From assembly GCA_020721065.1 (NCBI GenBank), contig DYNM01000020.1:1-49476 (forward strand): 49,476 nt of DNA. The letters are read 5' to 3'. This document shows, one piece after another, positions 9,201 through 16,958 of this stretch; positions within the stretch are counted from its first letter, which is position 1; the number at the start of each line of letters is the position of its first letter. The notes beneath the pieces are model-generated. The model ran no database searches. It saw only the letters and a program-made list of their open reading frames with translations, and was not told the origin of the DNA. The translations under genes and the position numbers were made by a program. The DNA is from Thiocystis violascens (GTDB taxonomy: Bacteria > Pseudomonadota > Gammaproteobacteria > Chromatiales > Chromatiaceae).

Positions 9201-9637
9201 ACGCAGAATTTGTTAGAAATCAGATCATAAGCGACGGCTTCGTTGCGGGGCGGGAGCTGGCGCTGCGGTTCAATCAAAATCCAAAACTCGCCCGGACGCT
9301 GGGCGTTGCGCATCGTGATCCGCACCTGCACCGGGTGCATTTCAAAATCAAAGACAAATTCAAAGGTAGTACTCAGGCTGCCGGTAAGCACGCCGTGGCG
9401 AAAGCGCCCATAAAATTCTGGTACCACCGTGCAGGGCGCAACTTCGGCAAAGAAGTTGCGCCCGATCACGGCTATTGGTTCGCGGTTGGTGAGTTTGGCT
9501 TGAGAGCGGCTATAAAACAGGATCACGCCTTCGGCATTGACGCGGATGGCTCCGCATGGCAGTTGATCCAGTTGATCTTCAGAAAGCGCGTCCAGCTGCT
9601 GGGGGTCGTGAATGTCGATGGCGGTGAGTGAGTTCAT
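6293..9637 (-). CDS. ppd: PYP-bacteriophytochrome-GGDEF-EAL photoreceptor (Ppd-like)
   Basis: A 1114-aa soluble light sensor. Residues 1-125 are a photoactive yellow protein domain whose numbering matches Halorhodospira PYP: Tyr42, Thr50, Arg52 and the p-coumarate-binding Cys69 (EVAPCT) are present, with Gln at position 46 in place of Glu. The phytochrome PAS domain has the biliverdin-type Cys161 in FSQCDQEP. The GAF domain (about 280-455) has PATDIP and His402 in SPIHRNYL. PHY follows to about 650, with PRRVF where PRxSF is usual. The output is GGDEF with intact GGDEF (764-768, no RxxD I-site), then EAL with EVL, DDFGTGFSS and EGIE. It should couple blue and red/far-red light to cyclic di-GMP. 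The layout is the Ppd class known from Thermochromatium tepidum. The chromophore-making genes are not in this window. Confidence 0.92.
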   Translation of the reverse strand: MNSLTAIDIHDPQQLDALSEDQLDQLPCGAIRVNAEGVILFYSRSQAKLTNREPIAVIGRNFFAEVAPCTVVPEFYGRFRHGVLTGSLSTTFEFVFDFEMHPVQVRITMRNAQRPGEFWILIEPQRQLPPRNEAVAYDLISNKFCVSVAELSSASFDFSQCDQEPISTCGLIQPFGCLLVLDPFTLTIVACSANSAMYLGHEPEALLDAPINQFITCLTEDLEGCLTATAEAAIFCPSFFRAAATANNLTLDIRLHRWRGQLLLEIEPQGEMAMDTRVRGFDVEGFQRRLRVHTDAVAVSHAAVSAFRYLTDFERVVIYRFEPEDDGIVIAESVLPGAWPSILGLRYPATDIPRQARALYRETPLRYAPSRDHSDVPLLSRSLEPNTIDIGIAHLRAQSPIHRNYLKRFDVNGSMSLSIMAEDRLWGLVIFHHHAPHPVTAYTRRRLVEFVNCLSGRLALIEERDRNRASELGMAEVNSIVNQIDIEQPFPDSFIGKEHLLCGLVNADLVQIYHRGQALFLGQDCSLAPEQVHTLLGFLRTCPGPVWSTDCLSAEFEPAAEYPHLLAGVMAIFVDERRDDILMFGRRRIKYTVNWGADPASLPFSAADEEQPFGWPRRVFQVWREERTHHARPWSAVALATGLALKNLIQRVIVANANHFERLARSLERQRDQLRQSREEMRHRALHDTLTGLPNRAQFREALNDMIQTTQRSGAAFAVALLDIDHFKTINDTLGHDKGDILLCAVAERITATLPPPVLTARLGGDEFALLLPSNPEMEPLAEVERLVVALRSPIIAGADRFAITSSLGLALGDGDADPGNLLKQADLALYRAKENGRNCARPFDASLESQAHQRLEIDRVVLGRAPLDAIEILLQPQIAICAAVPQCRFEVLARWRTEDGSIVMPGDFIPAVERNGLIRSVTGAVVRSALRLLRDQLDRGQPDLRLGINISAADLEETTFVRRLFEDLHAADVPPDLIEIEITESMLLRMTASVKAALNALDRGGIQLSLDDFGTGFSSMAYLRELPISILKIDREFVRGIETPRDRNLVGGMIAMAHSIGKEVIAEGIETPRQLELLKTLGCDWGQGYLWSRPIPPAEAIAQFGVIQHPLLN

Positions 9638-9743
9638 AGGAGATCAAGTTGAGGAAATATGGCGTAATTTTATCGTAAGAAATGCTGGGTTGCGCCAAAA
9701 AAACCTACAAAATTAACGAATATCGGCATGATGCAGTTGCAAC

Positions 9744-9841
9744 TCAGTTGTCGATTGGCAGTTTTCAGTTGTCAGTAAACAGCACGATGACCACCGCTCA
9801 CTGACAACCGCCAACTGAAACCCGCCAACTGAAAACTGATA
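9744..9841. repeat. Heptamer repeat arrays in inverted arrangement
   Basis: The left part (9744-9778) is a run of TCAGTTG-type 7-mers. The right part (9800-9841) is a run of the complementary ACTGACA/ACTGAAA-type 7-mers. The two halves can pair into a long imperfect hairpin. The array lies between the divergent start of the photoreceptor gene and the membrane protein gene. Confidence 0.75.
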
Positions 9842-9887
9842 AGCGTGCAGACCGACTAGACTATCGTCACCACCAAACTCTCAAATA

Positions 9888-10664
9888 ATGCTGGATAAAA
9901 AAATGAATAAGGATCGAGTAACTGCAATTGTGATGACGCTGTTTGTTTGGGGCTTTGCCGGGGCGCTGTTTGGAGCCATTTTTGCGGGGCTATATCAGGT
10001 GTTGCTGGCGTTGGGATTGATGGGGTGGCAAGCGTTGCTGGTGACGACGGCGACGGCGGCGGTGACGACGTCGGCGTTTTATAGCGCAATGCCGGTGGCG
10101 CTGGTGGGTTCAATGGCGGGTGTATTGGCGGCAATTGGCTATTTGATCGTCGCCGGGCATGACATTCAGTTGCTGTTGATGATGACGGTGACGGGCGGAG
10201 CCGGGGTCGTCGCGGGTGGGTTTTATGCGTGGATGATTGCGCGAGATAGCCAACCGCTGGCGCAGGCGTTGACCGGATTCACCGCCGGGGTGTTAGCAGG
10301 CTGTGTGCTGGCGCTCGGATTGGCGGTCAGCGGTCAACACGTCAGTTTGTTTGCGTTAGCAGCCAGCGTGGTTGCGCTGGTCGGCAGCCTATTTCAACTA
10401 TCAGAACGCTGGTTGGTGACGCGCAGCACGGCGTGGTTGCCAGCGGGATTATCAGCGCCTCTCGTCGCCGGACTGATTGCCGCCGTTGTTGGAGCCAGCA
10501 TCGGCATCATGGACGGCGCAATGGCGCTGACTATCAGCAGCAAAGCGATGATTGGACAGGTCGTGCATGACATTCCAGTTGGTTTTATGGGCGGCTTAAG
10601 TGGCGGCGCAATCACGGGATTGATTTTGGAATTGCTTGGCTTTCGTTTGGAAGACTATCGCTGA
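9888..10664 (+). CDS. Polytopic membrane protein of unknown function
   Basis: A 258-aa protein made almost wholly of Gly/Ala-rich hydrophobic segments, which I count as about seven membrane spans: about 12-35, 40-62, 65-90, 96-115, 125-147, 150-168 and 185-210, with a further pair near 225-250. There is no signal peptide beyond the first span and no catalytic motif that I recognise. ATG codons at 9888 and 9903 are both possible; neither has a strong ribosome site. It reads away from the photoreceptor gene. A perfect palindrome follows at 10681. Confidence 0.7.
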   Translation: MLDKKMNKDRVTAIVMTLFVWGFAGALFGAIFAGLYQVLLALGLMGWQALLVTTATAAVTTSAFYSAMPVALVGSMAGVLAAIGYLIVAGHDIQLLLMMTVTGGAGVVAGGFYAWMIARDSQPLAQALTGFTAGVLAGCVLALGLAVSGQHVSLFALAASVVALVGSLFQLSERWLVTRSTAWLPAGLSAPLVAGLIAAVVGASIGIMDGAMALTISSKAMIGQVVHDIPVGFMGGLSGGAITGLILELLGFRLEDYR

Positions 10665-10680
10665 ATTATCTGATGTCATC

Positions 10681-10702
10681 GCTGGCAGTGCGCACTGCCA
10701 GC
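10681..10702. terminator. Perfect 22-bp palindrome, possible terminator
   Basis: GCTGGCAGTGC is followed at once by its exact reverse complement with no spacer. It sits 17 bp after the stop of the membrane protein gene, with a CTTTTT stretch about 15 bp further on. It could act as a hairpin terminator without an adjacent T-run, or as a dimeric protein's binding site. Confidence 0.45.
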
Positions 10703-10750
10703 ATTCAACTGTCACTTTTTAAGTGTGATGATATTTAATGTTTATCGTTA

Positions 10751-10771
10751 TTAGGAGTGACGCAATTGCGA
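10751..10771 (+). repeat. 21-bp dispersed repeat, copy 1
   Basis: TTAGGAGTGACGCAATTGCG plus A here, and the same 21 bp with two mismatches at 49422-49442. It may be the end of a mobile element or a regulatory site; no transposase is next to either copy. Confidence 0.5.
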
Positions 10772-10788
10772 TATAAACTATTGATGGA

Positions 10789-10850
10789 GTTGTCAGTTAT
10801 CGGTGATAACCATGTTTTTTACTGACAACCGACAACTGATCAACTGACAT
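10789..10850. repeat. Heptamer repeat array upstream of hyfB
   Basis: GTTGTCA/GTTATCG units (10789-10809) face ACTGACA/ACCGACA/ACTGATC units (10821-10850) across a CATGTTTTTT centre, so the segment can fold back on itself. It is the same family of 7-mers as at 5751 and 9744. Confidence 0.7.
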
Positions 10851-10878
10851 CAACCACTGCTTGCACTTAAACCAGCCC

Positions 10879-12888
10879 ATGAACATTTTTCCCCTATTAT
10901 TGGCACTCCTCGCAGTATTGCTGGCGCTCACTTCTGCTGCCGTATCGTTATTTGCAAATCACTATCCGCGCTTACTGCGCCAACTCGCCACTCCATTATT
11001 AGGATTATCAGGCATTGCCGCTATCGCAGCGGGAGTGCTGACTTTAATGTCTGGCGACAACTTCACACTGATATTGCCATTAGGATTACCGTGGCTGCCT
11101 TGGCATTTACGTCTTGATGCACTCGCCGCCTTCTTTTTAGTCTTAATTGGCATCATCACCACCGCCGTTGGGATTTATGCACCAGCGTATGTGCGTGATT
11201 TTGAACGCGGGCGCGAATCGCTCACAGCCTTAGGCGGATTTAGCGGTTTATTTTTAACCGGAATGCTGCTGGTTGTGTTAGCAGATGACGCCTTTTTATT
11301 TATGGTGGCATGGGAACTGATGTCACTTGCCTCTTATTTTTTAGTCGCATTTCAACACGAAAATGCTGCCAATCGTCGCGCCGCTTTTTTATATCTTTTA
11401 ATGGCACATATTGGCGGCTTGTCGATTTTACTTGGATTTGGCGTATTAGCCGCATTTGGTCACAGCTTTGAATTTAGCGCGCTGCGCGCTGCCGCATTAA
11501 CTGACGGCTGGGCAAATATCGCCTTTGGACTCTTTTTTCTAGGTTTTGGCATGAAAGCCGGTTTAATTCCACTTCATGCGTGGCTACCCGAAGCGCATCC
11601 CGCCGCTCCCTCACACATTTCCGCGTTAATGTCTGGCGTCATGCTTAAAATTGCAGTGTATGGTTTTATTCGCATGATATTTGATTTGATTGGACAACTG
11701 CATTGGCAATGGGGCGTTATTTTAATTGCAATCGGCAGCTTATCGGCGCTGCTGGGCGTCTTATTTGCCTTAATGCAAACCGACTTAAAACGCCTGTTAG
11801 CTTATTCATCCGTCGAAAATCTGGGCATTATTTTTATTGCGTTAGGACTAGCATTGATTTTTCTCAGCACCGATCACGCCGTACTCGGTGCGTTAGCATT
11901 CATTGCCGCGCTGTATCACAGCCTCAATCACGCACTATTCAAAAGCCTGTTATTTCTCGGCGCGGGAGCAATTTTCCACAGCGCCCACGAGCGCGATTTA
12001 GAACAAATGGGCGGTTTATTACGGCGAATGCCTTGGACCGGACTCTTCTTTTTAATTGGAGCCTTATCGATTTCGGCGCTGCCACCATTCAACGGATTCG
12101 TATCAGAATGGCTCATTTTTCAAGCCGCATTACAAGCATGGCAACTTGAAAGTGGCGTATTGCGCAGCCTCATTCCCATTGCTTCCGCAGTATTGGCGCT
12201 CACTGGCGCATTAGTGGCGGCAACTTTCGTCAAAGTCTACGGCATTGCCTTTTTAGGACAGGCGCGTTCGCGGCATGTACGTCATGCCCGACAAGGCGCA
12301 TTAGGAATGCGAATTGGACAGGGATTATTAGCAGGACTGTGTATTATTTTTGGCGTATTACCCACGCAAATCATTACATTTATTGCGCCCGTTTCTGCGC
12401 AAATGTTGCACACCGAACTCCCACAAATTGGCGCACAAGGTTGGCTGTGGCTCACACCAATCTCAGCACAAACCGCTAGTTATAGCGCACCGTTAACACT
12501 CGTATTATTAGGGTTAATTGCGGGAGCAGCATTTTGGTGGTTTTTGCGCGGAGTGCCGCGCCGTATTCGGCGTCGTGATCCATGGGATTGCGGTTTTGCT
12601 CCGCCATCGCCGCGAATGCAATACAGCGCCACTGCGTTTGCGCAACCAATGCGGCGCGTATTCGGGTTGCTATTTGATATTGATGAAACTCGCCCCACGC
12701 ATTCCGACCTTGCGCCACGTTATCGCCTCAAATTAACGGATCGTGCGCTTGCATTATTTTATGTGCCCATCACAAATATGGTGGAATCGGCATCGCGGCG
12801 CGTGGTGCAATTACAATCGGGCAATGTGCGGATGTATTTAGGCTGGACTTTAGCAACACTATTGGTATTGCTCTGGATTATTTCTTAA
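10879..12888 (+). CDS. hyfB: Hydrogenase-4 subunit B-like proton-pumping membrane protein
   Basis: A 669-aa relative of NuoL/MrpA antiporter subunits, of the HyfB/HycC branch. Key charged residues of the proton channel are visible: the Glu in VAWELMSLASYFLVAFQHE and the Lys in FGMKAGLIPLHAWLPEAHP. The family segments LLAYSSVENLGII, NHALFKSLLFLGAGAI and LPPFNGFVSEWL follow. The long C-terminal part with RRDPWDCGF is typical of HyfB. Usually it belongs to a hyfBCEFGI set with [NiFe] hydrogenase or a formate/carbonate complex; here it stands alone, its right neighbour being convergent plsC. The ATG at 10879 is chosen over an upstream TTG. Partner subunits would have to be encoded elsewhere. Confidence 0.85.
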   Translation: MNIFPLLLALLAVLLALTSAAVSLFANHYPRLLRQLATPLLGLSGIAAIAAGVLTLMSGDNFTLILPLGLPWLPWHLRLDALAAFFLVLIGIITTAVGIYAPAYVRDFERGRESLTALGGFSGLFLTGMLLVVLADDAFLFMVAWELMSLASYFLVAFQHENAANRRAAFLYLLMAHIGGLSILLGFGVLAAFGHSFEFSALRAAALTDGWANIAFGLFFLGFGMKAGLIPLHAWLPEAHPAAPSHISALMSGVMLKIAVYGFIRMIFDLIGQLHWQWGVILIAIGSLSALLGVLFALMQTDLKRLLAYSSVENLGIIFIALGLALIFLSTDHAVLGALAFIAALYHSLNHALFKSLLFLGAGAIFHSAHERDLEQMGGLLRRMPWTGLFFLIGALSISALPPFNGFVSEWLIFQAALQAWQLESGVLRSLIPIASAVLALTGALVAATFVKVYGIAFLGQARSRHVRHARQGALGMRIGQGLLAGLCIIFGVLPTQIITFIAPVSAQMLHTELPQIGAQGWLWLTPISAQTASYSAPLTLVLLGLIAGAAFWWFLRGVPRRIRRRDPWDCGFAPPSPRMQYSATAFAQPMRRVFGLLFDIDETRPTHSDLAPRYRLKLTDRALALFYVPITNMVESASRRVVQLQSGNVRMYLGWTLATLLVLLWIIS

Positions 12889-12911
12889 GACTAAGCATTA
12901 GCAAATGATTT

Positions 12912-12969
12912 GCAGTATTTACGCATTGTTATTGAGTTGGTTGCCACATTTAATAAGCGTAAATACTGC
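12912..12969. terminator. Inverted repeat between convergent hyfB and plsC
   Basis: The arms GCAGTATTTACGC (12912-12924) and GCGTAAATACTGC (12957-12969) are perfect complements of 13 bp, with a 32-nt loop. They lie exactly between two convergent stops (12888 and 12976). A bidirectional transcription barrier is the simplest reading, although the loop is long and there is no T-run. Confidence 0.5.
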
Positions 12970-12975
12970 TGTTTG

Positions 12976-13716
12976 TTATTCAGCAGTTGCAGCACTGCTA
13001 GGCTTTGGCAATGCCGCTACTGTCGCTTCAATCCACGTTTCAACTTCAGCGTTAATTTCACTAGCACTGCGTCCTTTTGTCTCCCGCAACGTTCCAATCA
13101 CGAGATCAATCGTACCCGGACGTTTTAATAAATTACGCCGTCCCCAAAACTCCCCCGCATTATGCGCAATTGGCAACACCGGATACCCGCTGCGCTCCGC
13201 CAATACCGCTCCGCCCAGCGCATACGGACGGCGCGTGCCGGGCGCAACCCGTGTGCCTTCTGGAAACACAATCACCCAGCGTCCAGCCGCCAAGCGTTGT
13301 TCTCCATCGCGGATGACTCGCGCTCCCGCCCGTCGTCCAGCTTTACGATCAATCGCAATCGGTTGTAATTGGCGCATTGCCCAGCCAAAAAAAGGGATAC
13401 GCATCAATTCCTGTTTTAATACCCAGCTTTGTTCTGATGGTAATAGGGCGCGAATAGCTACCGTTTCCCAAGTGGATTGATGTTTGGCTAAGACAATGAC
13501 ATGGGTTTGCGGGATATTTTCCAGCCCGTGAATTCGATAATCCAAATGGCAAATCGTTCGCAGTGCCCACAAATTAAAGCGCCCCCAAGTATTGGCTAAC
13601 CGCGATGCTGCGGCTGATTGTCGATTTGTTCCAGCCGCGATCACAATTGCACAAGAAAACGCAAAGGTTGAGAGCCAAAACACCATTTGATAGAAAAAAG
13701 AACGCAGCCAAATCAT
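12976..13716 (-). CDS. plsC: 1-acyl-sn-glycerol-3-phosphate acyltransferase
   Basis: A membrane-bound acyltransferase (246 aa) that makes phosphatidic acid from lysophosphatidate. It has an N-terminal hydrophobic anchor (about residues 8-28), then the HX4(D/E) catalytic motif as KHQSTWET, the substrate motif IAIDRKAGRRAG, and FPEGTRVAPG. The final blocks VLPIAHNAGEFW and RPGTIDLVIG also match the family. An AAGG site precedes the ATG. It follows gmhB by 10 bp, and this gmhB-plsC pairing is common in gammaproteobacteria. Confidence 0.9.
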   Translation of the reverse strand: MIWLRSFFYQMVFWLSTFAFSCAIVIAAGTNRQSAAASRLANTWGRFNLWALRTICHLDYRIHGLENIPQTHVIVLAKHQSTWETVAIRALLPSEQSWVLKQELMRIPFFGWAMRQLQPIAIDRKAGRRAGARVIRDGEQRLAAGRWVIVFPEGTRVAPGTRRPYALGGAVLAERSGYPVLPIAHNAGEFWGRRNLLKRPGTIDLVIGTLRETKGRSASEINAEVETWIEATVAALPKPSSAATAE

Positions 13717-13726
13717 AAATTACCTT

Positions 13727-14314
13727 TTAATGTTCTTGGCGCAGCAACTGCGTTGCTGCGGCGTATAAATCACGATTAATTATCACATCATGCAATGAAT
13801 CACCAGCCGTTTTCAATTGCGTCACGGTGCGTTCACCTTTTCCCGTTAATACCAACCAAGGCGCAGCACCAACGCGCCGTGCGACCTGAATATCACTCAC
13901 AGAATCGCCAATCAGCGGCACTCCAGTTAAATTGATTTGCATCTGGTGCGCGATGCGTTCCAATAAACCTGAATTAGGTTTGCGACAGCCGCAATGTTCC
14001 GTTGGCGCATGTGGACAAAACGCAATCATCTCAATTGCGCCGCCTTGCGCTGTGACCAATTCATTTAACAATTGGTGCATCGCGTTTAATTCCGTTAATG
14101 AAAAAAAACCGCGCCCAATTCCTGATTGATTGGTGGCAATGGCGAGGCGATAACCTGCCTGCGATAAACGCGCAATTGCATCAATACTGCCCGGCAGCGG
14201 TTTCCACTCCGCCACTGTTTTAATGTAGTCATCTGAATCTTCATTGATCACGCCATCCCGATCCAAAATCACGACTCGCGCACCGTTTCCTGTCATGGCT
14301 TCAATCACCTTCAA
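13727..14314 (-). CDS. gmhB: D-glycero-beta-D-manno-heptose 1,7-bisphosphate 7-phosphatase
   Basis: A HAD-family phosphatase (195 aa) of the ADP-heptose pathway for lipopolysaccharide core. The nucleophile motif is ILDRDGVINEDS, motif II is ATNQSGIGRG, and motif IV is PLIGDSVSDIQVA. The zinc-binding loop CPHAPTEHCGCRKPNSG is the GmhB hallmark. A start at the ATG at 14296 (MTGNG) is also possible. It is the first gene of a gmhB-plsC pair reading away from the CRISPR locus. Confidence 0.92.
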   Translation of the reverse strand: MKVIEAMTGNGARVVILDRDGVINEDSDDYIKTVAEWKPLPGSIDAIARLSQAGYRLAIATNQSGIGRGFFSLTELNAMHQLLNELVTAQGGAIEMIAFCPHAPTEHCGCRKPNSGLLERIAHQMQINLTGVPLIGDSVSDIQVARRVGAAPWLVLTGKGERTVTQLKTAGDSLHDVIINRDLYAAATQLLRQEH

Positions 14315-14356
14315 AAGGCGGTTTTAATTGCATCTGTGCAACTTTTGACTGGCAAC

Positions 14357-14385
14357 ATTAAAAATTGCCTCGTTGCGTACGTTAT
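14357..14385 (+). promoter_or_regulatory. Conserved spaced motif, copy A
   Basis: ATTAAAAATTG (14357-14367), 12 bases, then CGTTAT (14380-14385). Two more copies with identical spacing lie at 14596 and 22836, all upstream of CRISPR-system genes. The bases between the boxes differ among copies, as expected of a bipartite protein-binding site or promoter-like element. Confidence 0.5.
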
Positions 14386-14595
14386 CTAGGTGCAGTGCAG
14401 CAAATTACCTGCGGCAAGCAACTGAGGTTGCCAGTTCGCCGACGGCGAAAAGTGTAAAACTAAAATGACATCATCGCAATCAAAAATCGCAATAGTTAAC
14501 AAATAAAAAACTTGCTTTTTTATGACAAAACGCACTTGCTTTTTTAGTACATGAGGCGGACTATTTTGTCTTGATTCATCGTTCTGATGTTGCAG

Positions 14596-14624
14596 ATTAA
14601 AAATTGTCTGGCGCGATACGTTAT
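14596..14624 (+). promoter_or_regulatory. Conserved spaced motif, copy B (66 bp before cas10)
   Basis: ATTAAAAATTG (14596-14606), 12 bases, CGTTAT (14619-14624). It lies 65 bp upstream of the cas10 start, a position suited to controlling the type III-D operon. Confidence 0.55.
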
Positions 14625-14689
14625 CCTCATTAGGCAACGTTCGATTATCTCAATCGCATGACTACATCACTCTAAAAGGCGCTTTCAAT

Positions 14690-16342
14690 ATGACTCACTA
14701 CGCCTGTTTGTTTGAAGCCAAATCTATTCAAGAATATATCCTGCGGTCTGGTCGCTTGCGCCATATTGTCGGCGCATCAGAACTCATTGATTCACTCACC
14801 GGCTCCATGCTTGATGACGTCTTCCGAGAATTAAAGGTGAAAGAAGCAGTCAATGGTGAGGTGCGCTGTTCGCGCCGCGCCGGTGGCGCAATTTATCTTT
14901 TTACGGACGATCAAAACAAGCGCGATGCGTTTCGTGATCTGTGGGCATTGGTCGTGCGTCAATACGCACCGGGTTTGTCATTTATTATGGCAAATGGTGA
15001 AGGTAAGAATGATTTTGAAGCCTATACAAATGCTAAAGAACAATTAGAAACAATGCGTAATCGGCAACCCGCCGCATTACCAGCCGGAACGCCCGTCACG
15101 CGCTATTCTTCGCGCACCGGTTTACCCGCCAGCTCGCGGCATTCTAAATTGGGTTTGCAAGACGCAGCCTCAGAACAATTCGGGCAAGATGTATTCTGGA
15201 AGCGCGGTTCATTAGTACAACGCTTTGCGCCAGATTCAAAATCAACGGATTGGCCGTTAGAGCTTGAATACGATCCTGATGGTGAACTAGGTAGCGTTGA
15301 GTTTCCCTTTCTCGCTGATAATCGCTATTTGGGTTTGCTTCATGCTGATGGCAATGGATTGGGGCAGGTGCTGATAAATCTGACTGCGTATATTAAACAG
15401 CATCCAAAATATTTCATTGCCGTATTCCGTGGTTTTTCTAACGCTATTCAAACAGCAACTACCGATGCTGCCAAGACCGCAACTGCCGCAGTATTAAAAC
15501 AAGCACGCACACCGCATATCAATAGTAATGATGGCGTTTATCCTGCTCGTCCTATCGTGTTGGGTGGCGATGATTTAACCATGTTAATTCGTGCCGATCT
15601 TGCGTTGCCATTTGCGCAAGAATTCTTAACTGCGTTTGAACTTGAAACTGAAAAACAGTTGAAGGAATTGCGCAAGCCGCCTTATCCACAAATCACGGCT
15701 TTGCCAGAAAAACTGACAGCAGGCGCTGGCATCGCATTTGTTAAATCAAGTCATCCTTTTTATATGACGCATCATTTGACTGAAGGGTTGGCTGGTTTTG
15801 CTAAGGATTGCGCTAAACAACACAAAATAAATGAGCGTATTCCACCAACGGTCGCTTTTTATCGCGTCACCACCGCCAGTCATGGCGATTACCGCGACGT
15901 GCGCGAGCAGGAGCTGACGTTTTGCGGCGATCCGCATCCCATCATCACCAGTCTCGGCGCTTACGGCGTTGATCCGCAGCCATCCGGTTTGCCAGCGTTG
16001 GCGGATGTGCTGGCGCTGCGTGATCTGTTTGCTCAAGAGAGCGTGGCGCGTGGTCCAGCGCGGCAATTGCTCACGCTCATCGGTCAGGACGTTGACGACG
16101 CTCGCCGCCGCTATGACCGCTGGCGCGAGGTGATGAAAAACCGCGATTCGGCAACGTTAAACAAGATTGACGACCTGCTGACCAAGCTGTGCGGCAAGCT
16201 GAAAGACGATTTGCCCGTGTCAGAGGCTATCAATAAAGACGACGCGCACATCACGCCGCTGGCCGATCTCGCCACTTTGCTCACGCTCGGCAAAACACCC
16301 ACTCCCCCTGCTAATCAACCTCAGGAGACCAGCAATGCGTGA
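14690..16342 (+). CDS. cas10: Cas10, type III-D, without HD domain
   Basis: Large subunit of a type III CRISPR effector (550 aa). The first palm domain begins at once (SIQEYILRSGRLRHIVGASELI, residues 12-33), so the usual N-terminal HD nuclease is absent. The second palm has the LLHADGNGLGQVL metal segment (216-228) and the synthase motif GGDD (292-295) in VLGGDDLTMLI. These predict cyclic oligoadenylate synthesis but no HD-type DNA cutting. A helical C-terminus and a Pro/Thr tail follow. First gene of an operon of overlapping cas genes; its last codons overlap the next start by 8 bp. The gene neighbours (csx10, csx19) place it in subtype III-D. Confidence 0.9.
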   Translation: MTHYACLFEAKSIQEYILRSGRLRHIVGASELIDSLTGSMLDDVFRELKVKEAVNGEVRCSRRAGGAIYLFTDDQNKRDAFRDLWALVVRQYAPGLSFIMANGEGKNDFEAYTNAKEQLETMRNRQPAALPAGTPVTRYSSRTGLPASSRHSKLGLQDAASEQFGQDVFWKRGSLVQRFAPDSKSTDWPLELEYDPDGELGSVEFPFLADNRYLGLLHADGNGLGQVLINLTAYIKQHPKYFIAVFRGFSNAIQTATTDAAKTATAAVLKQARTPHINSNDGVYPARPIVLGGDDLTMLIRADLALPFAQEFLTAFELETEKQLKELRKPPYPQITALPEKLTAGAGIAFVKSSHPFYMTHHLTEGLAGFAKDCAKQHKINERIPPTVAFYRVTTASHGDYRDVREQELTFCGDPHPIITSLGAYGVDPQPSGLPALADVLALRDLFAQESVARGPARQLLTLIGQDVDDARRRYDRWREVMKNRDSATLNKIDDLLTKLCGKLKDDLPVSEAINKDDAHITPLADLATLLTLGKTPTPPANQPQETSNA

Positions 16343-16958
16343 GGCCACATTAACCGTTGCAATTCAAAGCTATTGGCATCCCGGCACCGGGCGCGGCAGC
16401 GGCTTTTATCTGGACGCGGTGACTCACACCGGCGCAGACGGTTTGCCGCGTTTACCGGGGCGCACTTTGAAAGGATTGATCCGCGATGCGCTGTGGCGGG
16501 CGGAATCGTGGGGCTGGGAGCAGGTGCCAAAAGGTTCAGCCAGAACGCTGTTCGGCGCGTTTTCCAAAAAAGATCAATTTGCTGATGAAAATCATCGGAG
16601 TACGCCCGGGCAATTGCGGTTTAGCGACGCGCTGTTGGATGAAAACGTTGCCGACTATTTAGCCAACAGTGCTGCCGGTCGTGCGTTGGTGCCGGGGCTG
16701 TTTCGTGAGCATTTCAGCACCGCGATTGAGCACCGCACCGGCGTTGCCCGTAACCGCAGCCTGCGCGGAATGCAAGTGGTCGTGCCACTCACATTGACTG
16801 CGACCATCGGCGTCGTGCCGGGACAAACCCCGGAAGCGAATTGGTACGAGCGCATCGACGCAGTGCTGCCGTTGGTGACGGCGGTGGGTGCGTATCGCAG
16901 TCGCGGTTTTGGACGGGCACAACTGACTTTGGCACGGAGCACATCATGCGCGAACTGA
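16335..16958 (+). CDS. cas7: Cas7-like RAMP protein (Csm3 type)
   Basis: A 207-aa single RAMP domain, expected to be a backbone subunit that holds crRNA. The hallmark near the N-terminus is GLPRLPGRTLKGLIRDALWR (about 34-53), matching the P-G-S/T-x-L-K-G block of Csm3/Csm4. The C-terminus has the glycine-rich AYRSRGFGRAQL. In GSGFYLDAVTHTGADGLP an Asp precedes the LPG block at the place of the Csm3 catalytic Asp, so it may cut target RNA. An AGGAG site lies 8 bases before the ATG. It overlaps cas10 and csx10. Confidence 0.85.
   Translation: MREATLTVAIQSYWHPGTGRGSGFYLDAVTHTGADGLPRLPGRTLKGLIRDALWRAESWGWEQVPKGSARTLFGAFSKKDQFADENHRSTPGQLRFSDALLDENVADYLANSAAGRALVPGLFREHFSTAIEHRTGVARNRSLRGMQVVVPLTLTATIGVVPGQTPEANWYERIDAVLPLVTAVGAYRSRGFGRAQLTLARSTSCAN

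Larger units (their letters stand above)
14315..14689. other. Divergent upstream region between gmhB and the CRISPR operon
   Basis: 375 bp without a convincing gene. It holds two copies of the ATTAAAAATTG-N12-CGTTAT motif, a 13-bp direct repeat ACTTGCTTTTTTA at 14510-14522 and 14534-14546 (24 bp apart), and a small hairpin TTCGCCG/CGGCGAA at 14435-14449. A minus-strand frame of 83 codons (14386-14637) looks non-coding. Promoters for gmhB and cas10 should lie here, but I cannot assign clear -35/-10 boxes. Confidence 0.5.

Noticed and set aside
12905..13480. Plus-strand frame of 191 codons opposite plsC
   Set aside because: Antisense shadow of a conserved acyltransferase; Arg/Pro/Ser-rich product.
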